A stretch of 64,000 bases of DNA, taken from Micromonospora tarapacensis. Lineage in GTDB: Bacteria; Actinomycetota; Actinomycetes; Mycobacteriales; Micromonosporaceae. This document shows, piece after piece, positions 43,400 to 51,978 of this stretch (within the stretch, counting starts at the first letter, position 1; the number at the start of each line of letters is the position of its first letter). Location: contig NZ_JAHCDI010000003.1 of the NCBI RefSeq assembly GCF_019697375.1, forward strand, positions 310,001 to 374,000, in the 5' to 3' direction. The notes under the pieces are model-generated. The model did not search any database. It worked only from the letters and a program-made list of their open reading frames with translations, and was not told the DNA's origin. The position numbers and the translations under genes were made by a program.

Positions 43400-44308
43400 T
43401 CAGTCGGTGAGCCGGTGCCCGGTCAGCTCGACGAACGCGTCGTCGAGCGTGGCCTGCTCCAGCCGGAGGTCGGCGGCGATGATCTGGTGGCGGGCGAGGA
43501 CCGAGGTGACCGCGTGCAGCACGTCGTCGGTGCCGGTGACCACCACCTGGGCGCCGCTGCGGGTCACGGCGGTCACCTGCGGCAGCTCGATGAGCAGCCG
43601 GTCGTCCATCGGCGCGGACGGCCGGAACCGGATCCGCTGCTCCGGGGCGACCGCCGAGACCAGCCCGGCCGGGCTGTCCAGCGCCACCACCCGCCCCTGG
43701 TCGATCACGGCGAGCCGGTCGCAGAGCCGCTCGGCCTCCTCCATGAAGTGGGTGACCAGCACGATCGTCACCCCGCTGTCGCGGACCCGTTCGATCAGGC
43801 CCCAGGTGTCCCGGCGGGCCTGCGGGTCCAACCCGGTGGTCAGCTCGTCCAGGATCGCGATCTTCGGGTTGCCGACCAGTGCCAGCGCGATGGAGAGCCG
43901 CTGCTTCTGGCCGCCGGAGAGCTTGTCGTACCGGGTGTTGCGCTTCGCGCCGAGCCCCAACTCGTCGATCAGCCGGGCCGGGTCGGCCGGGTCACGGTAG
44001 AACGAGGCGTACAGCTCCAGCGCCTCCGTGACCCGCAGCCGGTCGGGTAGCTGGCTCTCCTGGAGTTGCACCCCCACCAGTTGGCGGAGCCGGGTGGCGT
44101 CCCGGCGGGGGTCGAGCCCGAGGACCGACACCCCGCCCCCGTCGGGGACGCGCAGCCCGGCGACGCACTCCACAGTGGTGGTCTTGCCGGCACCGTTCGG
44201 GCCGAGCACCCCGAAGATCTCCCCGGTCTCGACGGCGAACGACACGTCGTCCACCGCCACGGTCCCGCCGTACCGCTTGTACAGGTTGGTCACCTCGATG
44301 ACCGCCAT
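43400..44308 (-). CDS. ABC exporter ATP-binding protein (DrrA-like)
   Basis: A 302-residue ATPase of the multidrug/daunorubicin-type exporters. Walker A is GVLGPNGAGKTTTVE, the Q-loop region is GVQLQESQLPDRL, the signature is KLSGGQKQRLSIALAL, Walker B is IAILDELTTGLDPQARRD and the H-loop is VTHFMEEAERL. The C-terminal 80 residues are the extra regulatory domain of this group. It is the first gene of the operon ATPase-permease-kinase-regulator; such sets usually respond to membrane-active compounds. The cargo is unknown. Confidence 0.92.
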   Translation of the reverse strand: MAVIEVTNLYKRYGGTVAVDDVSFAVETGEIFGVLGPNGAGKTTTVECVAGLRVPDGGGVSVLGLDPRRDATRLRQLVGVQLQESQLPDRLRVTEALELYASFYRDPADPARLIDELGLGAKRNTRYDKLSGGQKQRLSIALALVGNPKIAILDELTTGLDPQARRDTWGLIERVRDSGVTIVLVTHFMEEAERLCDRLAVIDQGRVVALDSPAGLVSAVAPEQRIRFRPSAPMDDRLLIELPQVTAVTRSGAQVVVTGTDDVLHAVTSVLARHQIIAADLRLEQATLDDAFVELTGHRLTD

Positions 44309-44467
44309 GGCGTCGCCTTTCGCCGTCGGTGTTCCGGATACCGCTCCAGGGTCGCGAAGGCGGGCCGGCGGCGGATCGACCAGCCGGCGGTGATCTCCGC
44401 CGGCACCGGTTGACCCGACCGATCCGCCAACCGGTTGATGCGGCAGGCAGGCCCTAGGCTCTTCGGC

Positions 44468-45259
44468 GTGAACGCATCCGGAATTCCCGGCACCGCCGTG
44501 GGCGCCGCCCGCCGGTTCGCCGGCGGGGCCGCGCTGCTGCTGCGGGGCATCGGTCTGTACGTGCGCAGCCCCGGACTGATGCTGCTGGGCGTCGTACCGG
44601 CCGTGATCTCCGGGGCGATCTTCCTGGCCGCGTACGCCGTCCTGGTGTTCTTCGTGAACGACCTGGCCGTGGCGGTGACCCCGTACGCCGACGACTGGCC
44701 GACCACGGCGCGCAGCCTGGTCCGGGTGATCGCCGCGCTGGCGTTCCTCGGCCTCGGCGGCCTGCTCGCGGTGCTCACCTTCACCGCCGTCACCCTGGTC
44801 ATCGGCGACCCGTTCTACGAAAAGATCTCCGAGCGGGTGGAGCAGCGGTACGGCGGCGCGCCGGACACCGTCGAGGTGCCGTTCTGGCCGTCGCTGCGCC
44901 GCAGCGCCGCCGACTCGCTGCGCCTGGTGGCCCTGGCGGCAGTCTTCGGCGTCCCGCTGTTCGCCGCCGGCTTCATCCCGCTGATCGGCCAGACGGTGGT
45001 GCCGGTGATCGGCGCGGCGGTCGGCGGCTGGCTGCTCGCCGTGGAGCTGGTGGGCTCACCCTTCTACCGGCGGGGCAAGCGACTGCCGGACCGCCGAGCG
45101 GCGCTGAAGGCGGACCGCGCCACGACGCTCGGGTTCGGGGTGGCGGTCTTTGTCTGTTTCCTCATCCCGCTCGGTGCCGTGCTGCTGATGCCGGCGGCGG
45201 TGGCCGGCGCGGCGCTGCTGGCCCGCCGTTCACTGGGCCAACCCATCACGGAGGGCTGA
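44468..45259 (+). CDS. EI24 domain (CysZ-like) membrane protein
   Basis: A 263-residue protein with the EI24/CysZ fold: four main hydrophobic regions including GLMLLGVVPAVISGAIFLAA, AALAFLGLGGLLAVLTFTAV and FGVAVFVCFLIPLGAVLLMP, with the conserved DPFYEKISERVEQRYGG loop. CysZ relatives carry sulfate; whether this one does is uncertain, since actinobacterial EI24 proteins are not characterised. GTG 44468 follows TAGGCT (44455-44460) by 7 nt. It is divergent from the ABC operon. Confidence 0.82.
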   Translation: MNASGIPGTAVGAARRFAGGAALLLRGIGLYVRSPGLMLLGVVPAVISGAIFLAAYAVLVFFVNDLAVAVTPYADDWPTTARSLVRVIAALAFLGLGGLLAVLTFTAVTLVIGDPFYEKISERVEQRYGGAPDTVEVPFWPSLRRSAADSLRLVALAAVFGVPLFAAGFIPLIGQTVVPVIGAAVGGWLLAVELVGSPFYRRGKRLPDRRAALKADRATTLGFGVAVFVCFLIPLGAVLLMPAAVAGAALLARRSLGQPITEG

Positions 45260-45339
45260 CGTCGACTGTTGCTTGCGCCGGCGATGGCGCCCGCCTGACG
45301 GTCCAGCGAGGTCGGCTGGCCTTCCGGTCGGCCCCGGCT

Positions 45340-45450
45340 CTAGCGGCGTCCCGATCGTTTGGCGAAAAGCAGGACTAGTCCGACAACAACCGCGACGGTC
45401 ACGACGACGCAGAGCAGCACGGCGACATGCCATGGCCTCAGAGAACCCAT
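45340..45450 (-). CDS. 36-residue single-span membrane protein
   Basis: Starts MGSLRPWHVAVLLCVVVTVA and ends VGLVLLFAKRSGRR: a short N-terminus, one strong membrane helix and a basic C-terminal tail. It is preserved as an open frame between the EI24 gene and the DUF397 cassette. ATG 45450 is the only start giving a compact hydrophobic peptide, though the ribosome-binding site is weak. Function unknown. Confidence 0.5.
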   Translation of the reverse strand: MGSLRPWHVAVLLCVVVTVAVVVGLVLLFAKRSGRR

Positions 45451-45614
45451 GCCGGGCACCGTACCGTCCAGGCGGACAACGTGTCGCGCCCGTGTCCGCC
45501 CCGGCGCAGCTCTCGGCCACGATGGACACAGCCAGTCGGGCGGGTGCCCGGGCGAGTGGCTGTGGCCGTGGGGTGAGTCGCCCGGCATGGGAGGGGCGCT
45601 CTCGGGCGTTTGGG

Positions 45615-45806
45615 TCAGGCCCGCTCGGCGACCTGGGCAACGAAGGTGCGCCACGCCGTCGGCCCGAAGGCCAACGCCGGACCGGCCGGGTCCTTCGAGT
45701 CGCGTACGCCGACGACACCGGAAAGATTGTCGGCGACCTCGACACAGTCGCCACCGTTGGAGCTGCTTCGGGTGCTCTTGCGCCACTGTGCGCCGGTTAG
45801 GTCCAT
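45615..45806 (-). CDS. DUF397 protein, copy 1
   Basis: A 63-residue DUF397 protein: AQWRKSTRSSSNGGDCVEVA, then GVRDSKDPAGPALAFGPTAW and RTFVAQVAERA. DUF397 proteins are encoded with XRE/DUF5753 regulators throughout actinobacteria and are thought to act as small partners in a WhiJ-like regulatory or toxin-antitoxin-like pair. Its own regulator is reduced to the remnant immediately upstream, which it overlaps by 10 nt just as copy 2 overlaps the intact regulator. It is about 75% identical to copy 2 by eye. Confidence 0.82.
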   Translation of the reverse strand: MDLTGAQWRKSTRSSSNGGDCVEVADNLSGVVGVRDSKDPAGPALAFGPTAWRTFVAQVAERA

Positions 45807-45985
45807 GATGTCGCCGCTTCCCTCAAGAGTTCCACGGATCGCCCCCGGGGTAGCGCCTCACTCCGGACGCGTTCCCAACGCCTTTCGAGCGTAGCAAGGT
45901 CCGCTGCCTGCTCTATGATCTGCGCTCGCGCTTGACTGTCCACATGCGCAACCCGCGTGCCGTCCGCTAGATCGAAGATGGTGGG
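45797..45985 (-). pseudogene. C-terminal remnant of an XRE/DUF5753 regulator
   Basis: About 62 codons (PTIFDLADGTRVAHVD, QAADLATLERRWERVRSEAL, LLREAATSWT and stop) match the end of the intact regulator at 46437-47237. The helix-turn-helix and most of DUF5753 are missing. At 45985 the similarity switches abruptly to the plus-strand small-gene pair, which marks the deletion junction. There is no start codon in a plausible context. Confidence 0.75.
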
Positions 45986-46170
45986 ATGCGTCCGGTGGAC
46001 GTCCGGCCGGTCCCGTACGCCGAGCGGCGTCGCTCCCCGGCGAGATCCGGCGGCGTCAGGGCCGGCGGGTGAGCGGGGATCTCGCCGCGCACATCCCGTG
46101 CCGCCCGTCGTGGCGGTGCATGGCGTGCGGTGCGGCGTTGGCTGCGCCGACGAAGCGGGCCGCGCCGGCC
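45986..46170 (+). pseudogene. remnants of a second copy of the small-gene pair
   Basis: 45986-46072 matches the last 28 codons of the gene at 47480-47838 (PYAERRR.PARSGGVRAGG and stop). GTG 46069 opens a copy of the following gene (SGDLAAHIPCRPSWRCMACG) whose similarity to 47835-48089 stops at about residue 24. The DNA is nearly identical to about 47750-47910. Both fragments are truncated and presumably inactive. Confidence 0.7.
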
Positions 46171-46254
46171 CGGAAGGTGGCGCGGTGCCGTGTCGTACGG
46201 GCAAAGCGAAGCGCCCGCCCCGGTGCGTGGGAGGGGCGCTCTCGCGCGTCCGGG

Positions 46255-46446
46255 TCAGGCCCGCTCGGCAACCCGGGCGACGAAGGCACGCCACGCGGAC
46301 GGGGCGAAGGTCAGTGCCGGGCCGGTCAGGTCCTTCGAGTCCCGTACGCCGACGATGCCGGGCAGGTTGTCGGCGACCTCGACGCAGTTGCCGCCGCCGG
46401 AGCCGCTGCGGGTTGACTTGCGCCATGTAGCGCCGATCAGGTCCAC
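46255..46446 (-). CDS. DUF397 protein, copy 2
   Basis: A 63-residue DUF397 protein: IGATWRKSTRSGSGGGNCVE, then VGVRDSKDLTGPALTFAPSA and WRAFVARVAERA. GTG 46446 overlaps the end of the XRE/DUF5753 gene by 10 nt, so the pair is translationally coupled. It presumably works with that regulator, as in WhiJ/abaA-like loci of Streptomyces. The 40 nt after its stop are also duplicated after copy 1. Confidence 0.85.
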   Translation of the reverse strand: MDLIGATWRKSTRSGSGGGNCVEVADNLPGIVGVRDSKDLTGPALTFAPSAWRAFVARVAERA

Positions 46447-47237
46447 GAGTCCACAACTTCCTTCATTAGCGCGATCGACTGGCGGCGGGGAAGGGCTTCG
46501 TTGCGAACCGTCTCCCACCTCTCAAGCAGAGTATCCACATCATCATCCTTGTCGACCACGACCCCGCCAAGCTGGTTTTCCATCTCGCCCACCCACCGGT
46601 GATCAGGACAGCGCGCGAGACTGAAAGGCCCGGTCAGCCCCACATGCATGCTGACCTCGTCCGGCAGGATGTGCACACCGATATGGGGACGCTCGGCAAG
46701 CGCAATCAGGTGCTTAAGCTGCCCTGCCATGACGTCGCGGAAGTCCTCGGCCGCACGACGAAGCACGGCCTCGGCGACGACTGCGACGAACTGCGGGGCG
46801 TGCTCCTGAGTGATGGCTGTCTGCCGCTCGATCCGATCGGCGAGCCGCTTGTCGACTTCCTCTTCACTGAGCGTGTCGTCGCAGCGGATGACGGCCCGAG
46901 CGTAGTCCTCCGTCTGAAGCAAGCCGGGTACAAGGCAGGGTTGAAAGCATCTGAGTTGCGTCGTGTTGCGCTCAGCGTCAAGCCAGGGCAGGAACCAGGA
47001 TGGTGTACCCAACTCGGCGGCTAGGCGCTCAAACAGCCCGCCGGTACTCAGCACGCGGTCAGCGCCGCGGATGAAGTCCAACGTCAGCGCCCGCGTGCCA
47101 CCCTCTACGGCGCTGACGTGGGACGCGCTGAAGCCCGCGCCACGACCAAACGCCTCTTGCGTCATGCCGGCCGCACCGCGGGCTCGACGGATCTCGCTAA
47201 CGATGAAGGCGCCTAGCGCGGTCGGTACGTCAGGCAT
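46437..47237 (-). CDS. XRE-family regulator with DUF5753 domain
   Basis: A 266-residue protein. The N-terminal helix-turn-helix (about 10-70) reads MTQEAFGRGAGFSASHVSAV, then EGGTRALTLDFIRGADRVLS. DUF5753 (about 85-260) has QPCLVPGLLQTEDYARAVI, IERQTAITQEHAPQFVAVVA and PHIGVHILPDEVSMHVGLTG. The ATG has GAGGAG upstream. Base composition looks less GC-rich than its neighbours, a possible sign of transfer. It pairs with the overlapping DUF397 gene. Confidence 0.87.
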   Translation of the reverse strand: MPDVPTALGAFIVSEIRRARGAAGMTQEAFGRGAGFSASHVSAVEGGTRALTLDFIRGADRVLSTGGLFERLAAELGTPSWFLPWLDAERNTTQLRCFQPCLVPGLLQTEDYARAVIRCDDTLSEEEVDKRLADRIERQTAITQEHAPQFVAVVAEAVLRRAAEDFRDVMAGQLKHLIALAERPHIGVHILPDEVSMHVGLTGPFSLARCPDHRWVGEMENQLGGVVVDKDDDVDTLLERWETVRNEALPRRQSIALMKEVVDSWT

Positions 47238-47479
47238 TCAGGGCTCCTCAGATTGAAAGATCGACTACCCGCCTTGCCACAGATTCAGCGCCCGTTTCGC
47301 CAGCTCAGCCCGGCTGCCGGAAGCACCTTCCGAGAGTAACGGCCTCCATATCAGAGTGTCACTAGACAGCACGCGCGAGCAGAGGCCCCGGGTGACTCGC
47401 TCGCCTTGCCGTCAGGGGTCGCCCCGACCGGCGAGCACCACGGGGCGGCCCCTTCCAACTTCGACGGAGGAGGTCCGCT

Positions 47480-47838
47480 GTGCGTGCGAAGAAGTCCGTG
47501 AGCGTCGTTCCGGCGTCGCGCTGGTCAGACCGGCACAACCGTCCCCGTGTCCGGTGACGCCCCGGGTCTGCCCCGGCGTGTACCTCTTGACCCGGGAGGC
47601 GTCCCCGCAGTTCTGCGAGCCCATTGTGGTCCGGGTGATCCGGCAGTTGGACCGGACGACGTACGACGGGTGGGCGTGGGTGGACGTATACCAGCTCGAC
47701 AGGCACGGAGACGCCACGGCCCGTCGGGCGTTGTTTCTGATGCCTGCGGGGATGCGTCCGGTGACCGTCGCGCCGATCCCGTACGCCGAGCGGCGTCGCT
47801 TCCCGGCGAGGTCCGGCGGCGTCAGGGCCGGCGGGTGA
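47480..47838 (+). CDS. small conserved actinobacterial protein, frame interrupted once
   Basis: GTG 47480 has a good ribosome-binding site (GGAGGAGG) and reads RAKKSVSVVPASRWSDRHNR before hitting TGA at about 47555. The next frame continues TPRVCPGVYLLTREASPQFC, VRVIRQLDRTTYDGWAWVD and RALFLMPAGMRPV. One added base near 47553 joins them into a 119-residue protein. Proteins of this type recur beside XRE/DUF397 genes; function unknown. The stop overlaps the GTG of the next gene. Confidence 0.6.
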
Positions 47839-48089
47839 GCGGGGATCTCGCCGCACACGTCCCGTGTCGCCCGTCGTGGCGCTGCGCGGCGTGCGGCGCG
47901 GCGTGGCCGTGCTCTCCGGCGAAGCTGTGCCTGCTCGCGGAGTACAAGGGCAACATGCCGGGACTCATGGTCTATCTCGTGACGCTCCGCGAGGAGGCCG
48001 CCGAACAGCTCGCCGGGCTGGACTCCGGCGAGCGGCCGGCGAACCTGCACGTCCGCTTCACGGACTGGGTTCCGGCCCGCTCGGGATAG
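47835..48089 (+). CDS. small Cys-containing protein found with XRE/DUF397 cassettes
   Basis: An 84-residue protein: SGDLAAHVPCRPSWRCAACG, AAWPCSPAKLCLLAEYKGN, then MVYLVTLREEAAEQL and FTDWVPARSG. The Cys pattern CxxCGxxWPC suggests a small metal or redox site. Databases often label such proteins flavin reductase, which nothing in the sequence supports. GTG 47835 overlaps the preceding stop (GTGA). Its 3' end overlaps the convergent GNAT gene by 32 nt. Confidence 0.7.
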   Translation: MSGDLAAHVPCRPSWRCAACGAAWPCSPAKLCLLAEYKGNMPGLMVYLVTLREEAAEQLAGLDSGERPANLHVRFTDWVPARSG

Positions 48090-49011
48090 CGGGCCGCAGC
48101 TCGCGTACGCAGGACCACTGGCTGGCCACCAGCCGGTAGCCGAGCCGGGCGTTGACCGCCAGCATCGGGGCGTTCGCCGCGTCGTTCCCGGTGTACGCCA
48201 CGGTGACCCCACCGGCCGCCGCCCAGTGCAGCGCGGCCAGCTTCGCCAACCGGGCCAGCCCTCGCCCACGGAACTCCGGCACGGTGCCGGTGAAGTCCGA
48301 CCACATCCGCGCGCCGTCCCGCTTCACCAGGCTGATCGCGGCCAGCACGCCGTCGACCTCGGCGCCGGTGCTGGCCTCCCGGTCCAGGCCGACGTTGTCC
48401 CACGTGACGGCGAGCCAGTCGGCGTAGCCGATCGAGCCGGCGACCACGTCGCCCGGCTCGTCGGCACTGGCCGACACCTCCACCTCGTACACCCGGCGGG
48501 GGTCGACGCCGGCCAGCGGGACCAGCCGGACGCCGTCGGGAGCCTCCGGCAGCGGCGGCAGTGAACGCAGTTCCACGGCCGAGAAGTGTTCCCGGCGACT
48601 CGACGCGAAGCCGTGCCGGCGGGCGAACGGCAGCGCCTCCGGCAGGGCGCGCCCGCGCAGCCGGGCCAGGTCGAGCGGGGCCAGGTGCTCCAGCGCCCGG
48701 GCCAGCAGCGCCGCGCCGATCCCGCGCCGCCGCTGGTCGGGGTGTACGTGCAGCAGCGACACCTCGCCGACGGCCGCGCTGGTGCGCTCGTTGCGGGACG
48801 CCGACACCCAGCCGACGACGTCTCCGTCGACCTCGGCGACGAAACCGGCCCAGTGCTGGTCCGCCGGTGGCGTGGCGATCAGCTGCCGGGTGGACGCGAC
48901 CCCGCGTACCAGGAAGGGGAACACGAGCGTACGCAGCGTCACCACGGACGGTGCGTCGTCGGGGTTCGCCGGGCGGACCAGCGCGGACGTCCGTCTTCTG
49001 GGAATCGGCAT
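48058..49011 (-). CDS. tandem GNAT N-acetyltransferase
   Basis: A 317-residue protein with two GNAT domains. The first has SLLHVHPDQRRRGIGAALLA (acetyl-CoA loop RRRGIG); the second has GTVPEFRGRGLARLAKLAAL and YTGNDAANAPMLAVNARLGY. This two-domain layout resembles MshD and antibiotic-resistance-type enzymes, but there are no MshD-specific motifs. The substrate is unknown. ATG 49011 follows TACCCT (minus strand, 49019-49024) by 7 nt. Confidence 0.83.
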   Translation of the reverse strand: MPIPRRRTSALVRPANPDDAPSVVTLRTLVFPFLVRGVASTRQLIATPPADQHWAGFVAEVDGDVVGWVSASRNERTSAAVGEVSLLHVHPDQRRRGIGAALLARALEHLAPLDLARLRGRALPEALPFARRHGFASSRREHFSAVELRSLPPLPEAPDGVRLVPLAGVDPRRVYEVEVSASADEPGDVVAGSIGYADWLAVTWDNVGLDREASTGAEVDGVLAAISLVKRDGARMWSDFTGTVPEFRGRGLARLAKLAALHWAAAGGVTVAYTGNDAANAPMLAVNARLGYRLVASQWSCVRELRPAIPSGPEPSP

Positions 49012-49143
49012 GCGCGGGAGGGTAGCCGTTTTCCAAACCGGACCGATGGTCGGTGAACCAGCGGCGGTCCCGCGCCGTCATGCGCGTGCCGCACCCGTAC
49101 GAGGACCTGGTGCGTCCCGTCTGTCAGGCCGATGGAGGGCTAC

Positions 49144-50373
49144 ATGATTCTGGGTACTGGCTCGCGTTCGATCCGCCGTTTCTGGACGAGCACGAGAGCT
49201 GCGGTGGTCGTCGTGTCGGTGCTCGCTGCCGGCCTGATCGTGGTGATGTCGAGCAGCTCCGACGCCGTCGCCGGTGAGCGGGTGAGGTTCGTCAACGCCA
49301 CCGGCGAGACGTTGTGGATCGGCTCGGGCGAGAGTGGCGACGGCTCGCGCAGGATCGGCGGCATGCCGGTCCTGCGACCGGGCGAGTCGAAGAGCATCGT
49401 CATTCCGGACGGCGGTCAGCCGGGCCACTGGCGCGGCAGGTTCTTCGCCCGGCAACGGTGCAGCGGAGACCCCGGCAGCACTTTCAAGTGCCTGGTGGGC
49501 GACTGTGGTCCCCACCTGGACCACTGCGTGCGGGGCGCGGAGCCGGTGAGCCTGGCCGAGTTCAACTTCGACCAGAACAACCCGGCGGCTCCCTGGTACA
49601 ACGTCAGCTATGTCGACGCGCTGTCGACGACGATCACGATCGAGGCGCCCGGTGCGCCGAACCCGGCCCTCGCCGGAAGCTGCGTCCGGACGGACTGCTC
49701 CGGTGGGCAGATGCTCGCCGCCTGCCCCGAGGCCCATGCCGTGCGTGATCCCCGGCGTGGCGACCGGATAAATTGCGTCAACCCCAACCGGGACGCGGAG
49801 AGCGCCTACACCGCCGCGCTGCGTCCCTTCGGCCCGCGGGCCTACCTGTGGTCGACCCACGACAAGGTCCCGGGCAACCAGACCGTCTTCAACTGCCCCG
49901 GGTGTGCGGACTTCACTGTCACCTTCCGCAACGGGGGTGCCTCGGCGGCCCCGCCCGCCCAGAGGCGCGACACGCGGGACTCATCCGAGTTCGCGCTGCG
50001 GGGATATGCCGACAAGTGCGTCGACGTGCCGGGTGGTGTCTCGGCCGACGGTGCACAGTTGCAGCTCTGGCGGTGCAACGGCACCCCGGCCCAGCGGTTC
50101 AAGCGCGGCCCGAACGGCTCCCTGGTGGCGCTCGGCAAGTGCATGGATGTCGCGTGGGCAAAACGGGACAACGGGACGAAGGTGCAGCTCGCGCACTGTA
50201 GTGGTGGGCCGGCGCAGATCTGGGTGGCCGAGCGGGGGATGCTGCGCAACCCGCACTCGGGCAAGTGCGTCGACGTGCGCGACTGGAACGCTGGCGACGG
50301 TGCCCCGTTGCAGATCTGGGAGTGCAATCCCGCGGGACAGGCCAACCAGACCTGGCGGGCGATCGGTCGCTGA
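49144..50373 (+). CDS. secreted thaumatin-like protein fused to a ricin-type lectin
   Basis: A 409-residue exported protein. A signal peptide or anchor (AVVVVSVLAAGLIVVMSSSS) precedes a thaumatin-like domain (about 45-260): RVRFVNATGETLWIGSGESG, CLVGDCGPHLDHCVRGAEPV, SLAEFNFDQNN, YNVSYVDALSTTITIEAP, then Cys-rich CVRTDCSGGQMLAACPEAHA and FNCPGCADFTVTF. The C-terminal beta-trefoil has three Q/x/W repeats: LQLWRCNGTPAQRF, VQLAHCSGGPAQIW and LQIWECNPAGQ. Thaumatin-like proteins bind or cleave beta-glucans in plants and fungi. ATG 49144 follows GGAGG by 6 nt. Confidence 0.8.
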   Translation: MILGTGSRSIRRFWTSTRAAVVVVSVLAAGLIVVMSSSSDAVAGERVRFVNATGETLWIGSGESGDGSRRIGGMPVLRPGESKSIVIPDGGQPGHWRGRFFARQRCSGDPGSTFKCLVGDCGPHLDHCVRGAEPVSLAEFNFDQNNPAAPWYNVSYVDALSTTITIEAPGAPNPALAGSCVRTDCSGGQMLAACPEAHAVRDPRRGDRINCVNPNRDAESAYTAALRPFGPRAYLWSTHDKVPGNQTVFNCPGCADFTVTFRNGGASAAPPAQRRDTRDSSEFALRGYADKCVDVPGGVSADGAQLQLWRCNGTPAQRFKRGPNGSLVALGKCMDVAWAKRDNGTKVQLAHCSGGPAQIWVAERGMLRNPHSGKCVDVRDWNAGDGAPLQIWECNPAGQANQTWRAIGR

Positions 50374-50482
50374 GCAGCCGCAGCGGACCGACTTCTGGAC
50401 GGCTGACGGTTCGCCCCGCGCTGCCTGGCGGCGGCTGGTTGTGCGGTGCCCTGTAGAACGGACCGGGAACGAAGGGATGCGA

Positions 50483-51978
50483 ATGGAGTCAGGGTGCGGC
50501 CGGCGGACGGCGAGGCTCTGGTGGACGCTGCCGTTGCTGCTGGCGGTCCTGTCCGTGCCGCTCGTTCCGGCGGCTGCGGCCAGCGCGGCGCCCGAGGAGA
50601 CCGGCAGGTACTACGTCGTCGGGCCGCCGGTCGACGGCCAGCGGGAGTACCTGTACAGCATCGCCCTGGTCACCCTCGGCAACGGTAACCGGTTCCGCGA
50701 GATCATCGATCTGAACCGGGGCCGCAGGCAGCCCGACGGCGCGACCTTCACCGACGGCGTCGAGCTGGGACCTGGCTGGATCCTGGTGCTGCCCACCGAC
50801 GCCGATGGGCCGGGGGTGCGGACCGGCGCGCTTCCGGCGATCGGGCCGCCGACGCCCCGGCCGACGCCTCCGCGGTCGCCGAGCGCGTCGGCGCCGCCCC
50901 GAGCGCGTCGGCGCCGCCCCGAGCACGGCGGCGCCGTCGCCGAGCGCCACGACCCGGCCGCCGCCGTCGAGCGCGGACCCCTCGCCTCCGGCGGCCGGCC
51001 CGGTGACCCCGGCCGTCGCCGCCCCGGGCCGGAGTCTTCCGGGCTGGCGGGTCTCAGTCCCAACCTGATCCGGATCGGGGCGGGCGGGCTGGCGGTGCTC
51101 CTGGCCGTCGTGGCGCTCCTGGTGCTGCCCCGGCGGATGCACCAGAGGCGCTCGGTGGGTCTCGACGACGGACCGTGGCCGCCGGAGCGGCATCACACAC
51201 CGACGCCGGCGGAGCTTGAGGCCGACGTGCCGGCCACCCCGTCGACCTCTCCACCTGCGCCGGCAGATGACCTACCGCCGGCGCCACCCGGGTCGCCGGT
51301 GTCGCGGCCGCCGGCCGACTGGCCACCCTGGCCGACGCCACGCCGACGCCGGTACCTCCTCAGCCGATGGCAAGGGACGAGCCGGCCGACGCGGCGGGCG
51401 ACGGCGGTCCGGCGGAAGCCGGTGACCTGCCCCGGCCGCAGCTGCCGGTCGACGGCGACGTGCCGTACGTCCGGGCCGAGGTGCGCACCGGGGCCGGCCC
51501 GGTCCTGGTGCGGCTGATCGGCGTCACGACTGGTCCGAGCACGCCCGCCTACAGCTGGCTCGCCGACGACGAACCCGCGCCCGCGGCAGCGGTACCGCTG
51601 GTGCTGGGCCGCAGGGGGGGATGGCGGCTTCAGGTCGACCTCGGTCGGGCCCCCGACGTGTTCACCCTGGTCGGCGACCTGGACGAGTGCCGCCGGCTGG
51701 CTGCCGAGTACGCCCGGCAGTTGCACGCGGGCGGGATCGGGGTCGGCGTCGTCGGTGACGCACTCGGCGGCGAGACCATCGACGGTTGCCGTCGCCTGAC
51801 CGGGCTCCCCGAGCCGGGCGAGATGAACTCCGACCGGTATGTCGTGATCACCGCGGGCCTGCCGCAGGGGACCGGGATACGCGGGCTCGCCGCCGCCACC
51901 GGCGGTCGCTGCATACCGGTGGTGATCGGTCCGGTGCCGGACGGCCGGTGGTCGGCTCAGCTCGGCGCGGAGGGCTGA
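50483..51978 (+). CDS. LysM-like single-pass membrane protein, frame interrupted four times
   Basis: Signal peptide (LWWTLPLLLAVLSVPLVPAA), a LysM-like domain (RYYVVGPPVDGQREYLYSIA, IIDLNRGRRQPDGATF, GWILVLPTDADGPGV), a Pro/Ser linker, a membrane helix (LAVLLAVVALLVLPRR) and a cytoplasmic domain (VPYVRAEVRTGAGPVLVRLI, WRLQVDLGRAPDVFTLVGDL, IPVVIGPVPDGRW). Frame breaks lie at C runs 50897-50900 and 50917-50920, at G run 51026-51028 and near 51287-51300. Adding one base at each gives exactly 500 codons. The LysM-like part is paralogous to that of the mycosin-like protein. ATG 50483 has GAAGGG 6 nt upstream. Its stop overlaps the convergent gene by 22 nt. Confidence 0.65.
50881..50920 (+). repeat. 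20-nt tandem duplication in the Pro/Ser linker
   Basis: Two identical 20-nt copies (GAGCGCGTCGGCGCCGCCCC). With five instead of four C at each end the unit would be 21 nt and encode PSASAPP twice in frame, so both copies probably lost one base. Confidence 0.7.

Noticed and set aside
46069..46416. 115-codon open frame on the plus strand
   Set aside because: Only the first 24 or so residues match a known small protein; the rest is antisense to DUF397, so it is a truncated remnant.
50483..51978. LysM-like gene as a true pseudogene
   Set aside because: All conserved segments remain and adding four single bases gives exactly 500 codons, which argues for sequence errors.
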